From the NCBI GenBank assembly GCA_049510975.1, contig JBEKYM010000002.1:62001-126000 (forward strand): a stretch of 64,000 nt of DNA, given 5' to 3'. A program made the position numbers and the translations under genes. Shown piece after piece: positions 63,881 to 64,000 of the stretch. Under the pieces are notes generated by a model. That model was not told the DNA's origin. It did not search any database and worked only from the letters and a program-made list of their open reading frames with translations. Each line of letters opens with the position of its first letter. Position 1 is the first letter of the stretch. Source of the DNA: JAKACA01 sp049510975 (GTDB taxonomy: Bacteria > Actinomycetota > Acidimicrobiia > Acidimicrobiales > Bog-793).

Positions 63881-64000
63881 ATGGAGCTTCCTGACCTCGA
63901 CGACGAGCGGGAGACGGATCCACGAGCCGTCGTGGCTTTTGCTCGCGATGGGCACGCCTTTGTCGGGTCGCTGGCATCGGCCGGGGAAGTCGCCGCCTAC
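63881..64000 (+). CDS. Phytanoyl-CoA dioxygenase-like protein, N-terminal fragment
   Basis: ATG at 63881 opens a frame that runs to the window edge, so only 40 codons are seen. DPRAVVAFARDGHAFVGSLASAGEVAAY fits the N-terminal helix and strand of PhyH proteins (xxxFxRDGxxxVxxLLSxxEVAxx). The call rests on this short match and on the divergent neighbour being a PhyH protein. The catalytic residues lie outside. Confidence 0.5.
   Translation, partial: MELPDLDDERETDPRAVVAFARDGHAFVGSLASAGEVAAY

Overview
The window is high-GC, gene-dense bacterial chromosome with many 4-bp stop/start overlaps and many GTG starts. The gene content suggests an actinomycete-type organism (Actinomycetota, possibly class Acidimicrobiia): a topA-tmk-holB string, a paired TrkA set next to an APC/KimA-like permease, a mobA-DUF6457 pair, LLM-type flavin oxidoreductases, a PPi-type phosphofructokinase and a K+-independent proton pyrophosphatase. 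The class-level placement is inference. No rRNA, tRNA, CRISPR array, transposase or prophage gene was seen.

Layout. 1-8.5 kb: catabolic and regulatory genes (a TetR end, a C45-type acyltransferase/hydrolase, an amidase, an aldo/keto reductase, a P450 with its ferredoxin, and a TetR regulator translationally coupled to an NmrA-like dehydrogenase). 8.5-14.2 kb: a membrane set linked to oxidase assembly (CtaG, a lipoprotein, and a membrane protein whose Sco-like domain has lost its cysteines), then a DUF2127-like protein. 14.3-20 kb: kynureninase, a sarcosine/dimethylglycine dehydrogenase-like flavoprotein, PPi-PFK and MsrA. 20-25.3 kb: an ECF sigma/anti-sigma pair, a secreted beta-propeller, a secreted orphan protein, a ComB-like phosphatase and an SDR. 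25.3-32.4 kb: holB, tmk, topA, hppA. 32.6-37.4 kb: a potassium-uptake locus (KimA-like permease fused to an OB fold, two TrkA proteins) and a HAD phosphatase. 37.5-53.2 kb: a principal-type sigma factor, nadE, glnE, mobA, an S9 peptidase, an LLM oxidoreductase, a VOC protein, a CMD protein, purD, an acyl-CoA synthetase and a HAD hydrolase.

53.3-60.9 kb is a general-stress island. An rsbV-rsbW-sigB-type operon on the minus strand is flanked by an extra HATPase regulator, a DUF5670-like mini membrane protein with Hsp20, a DUF4383 membrane protein, CsbD, a YtxH-like protein and an EAL domain protein. Six 15-bp tandem repeats end exactly at the rsbV-type start codon, and a SigB/SigF-like promoter candidate lies upstream of the hsp20 pair. 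61-64 kb: an LLM oxidoreductase, a LOG-family protein and two divergent phytanoyl-CoA dioxygenase-like genes, the last cut by the window end.

Most of the window is ordinary core metabolism. The most unusual items are the permease-OB fusion, the cysteine-less Sco domain, the repeat array at the rsbV start, and a 52-bp palindrome next to a very long G tract between two convergent genes.
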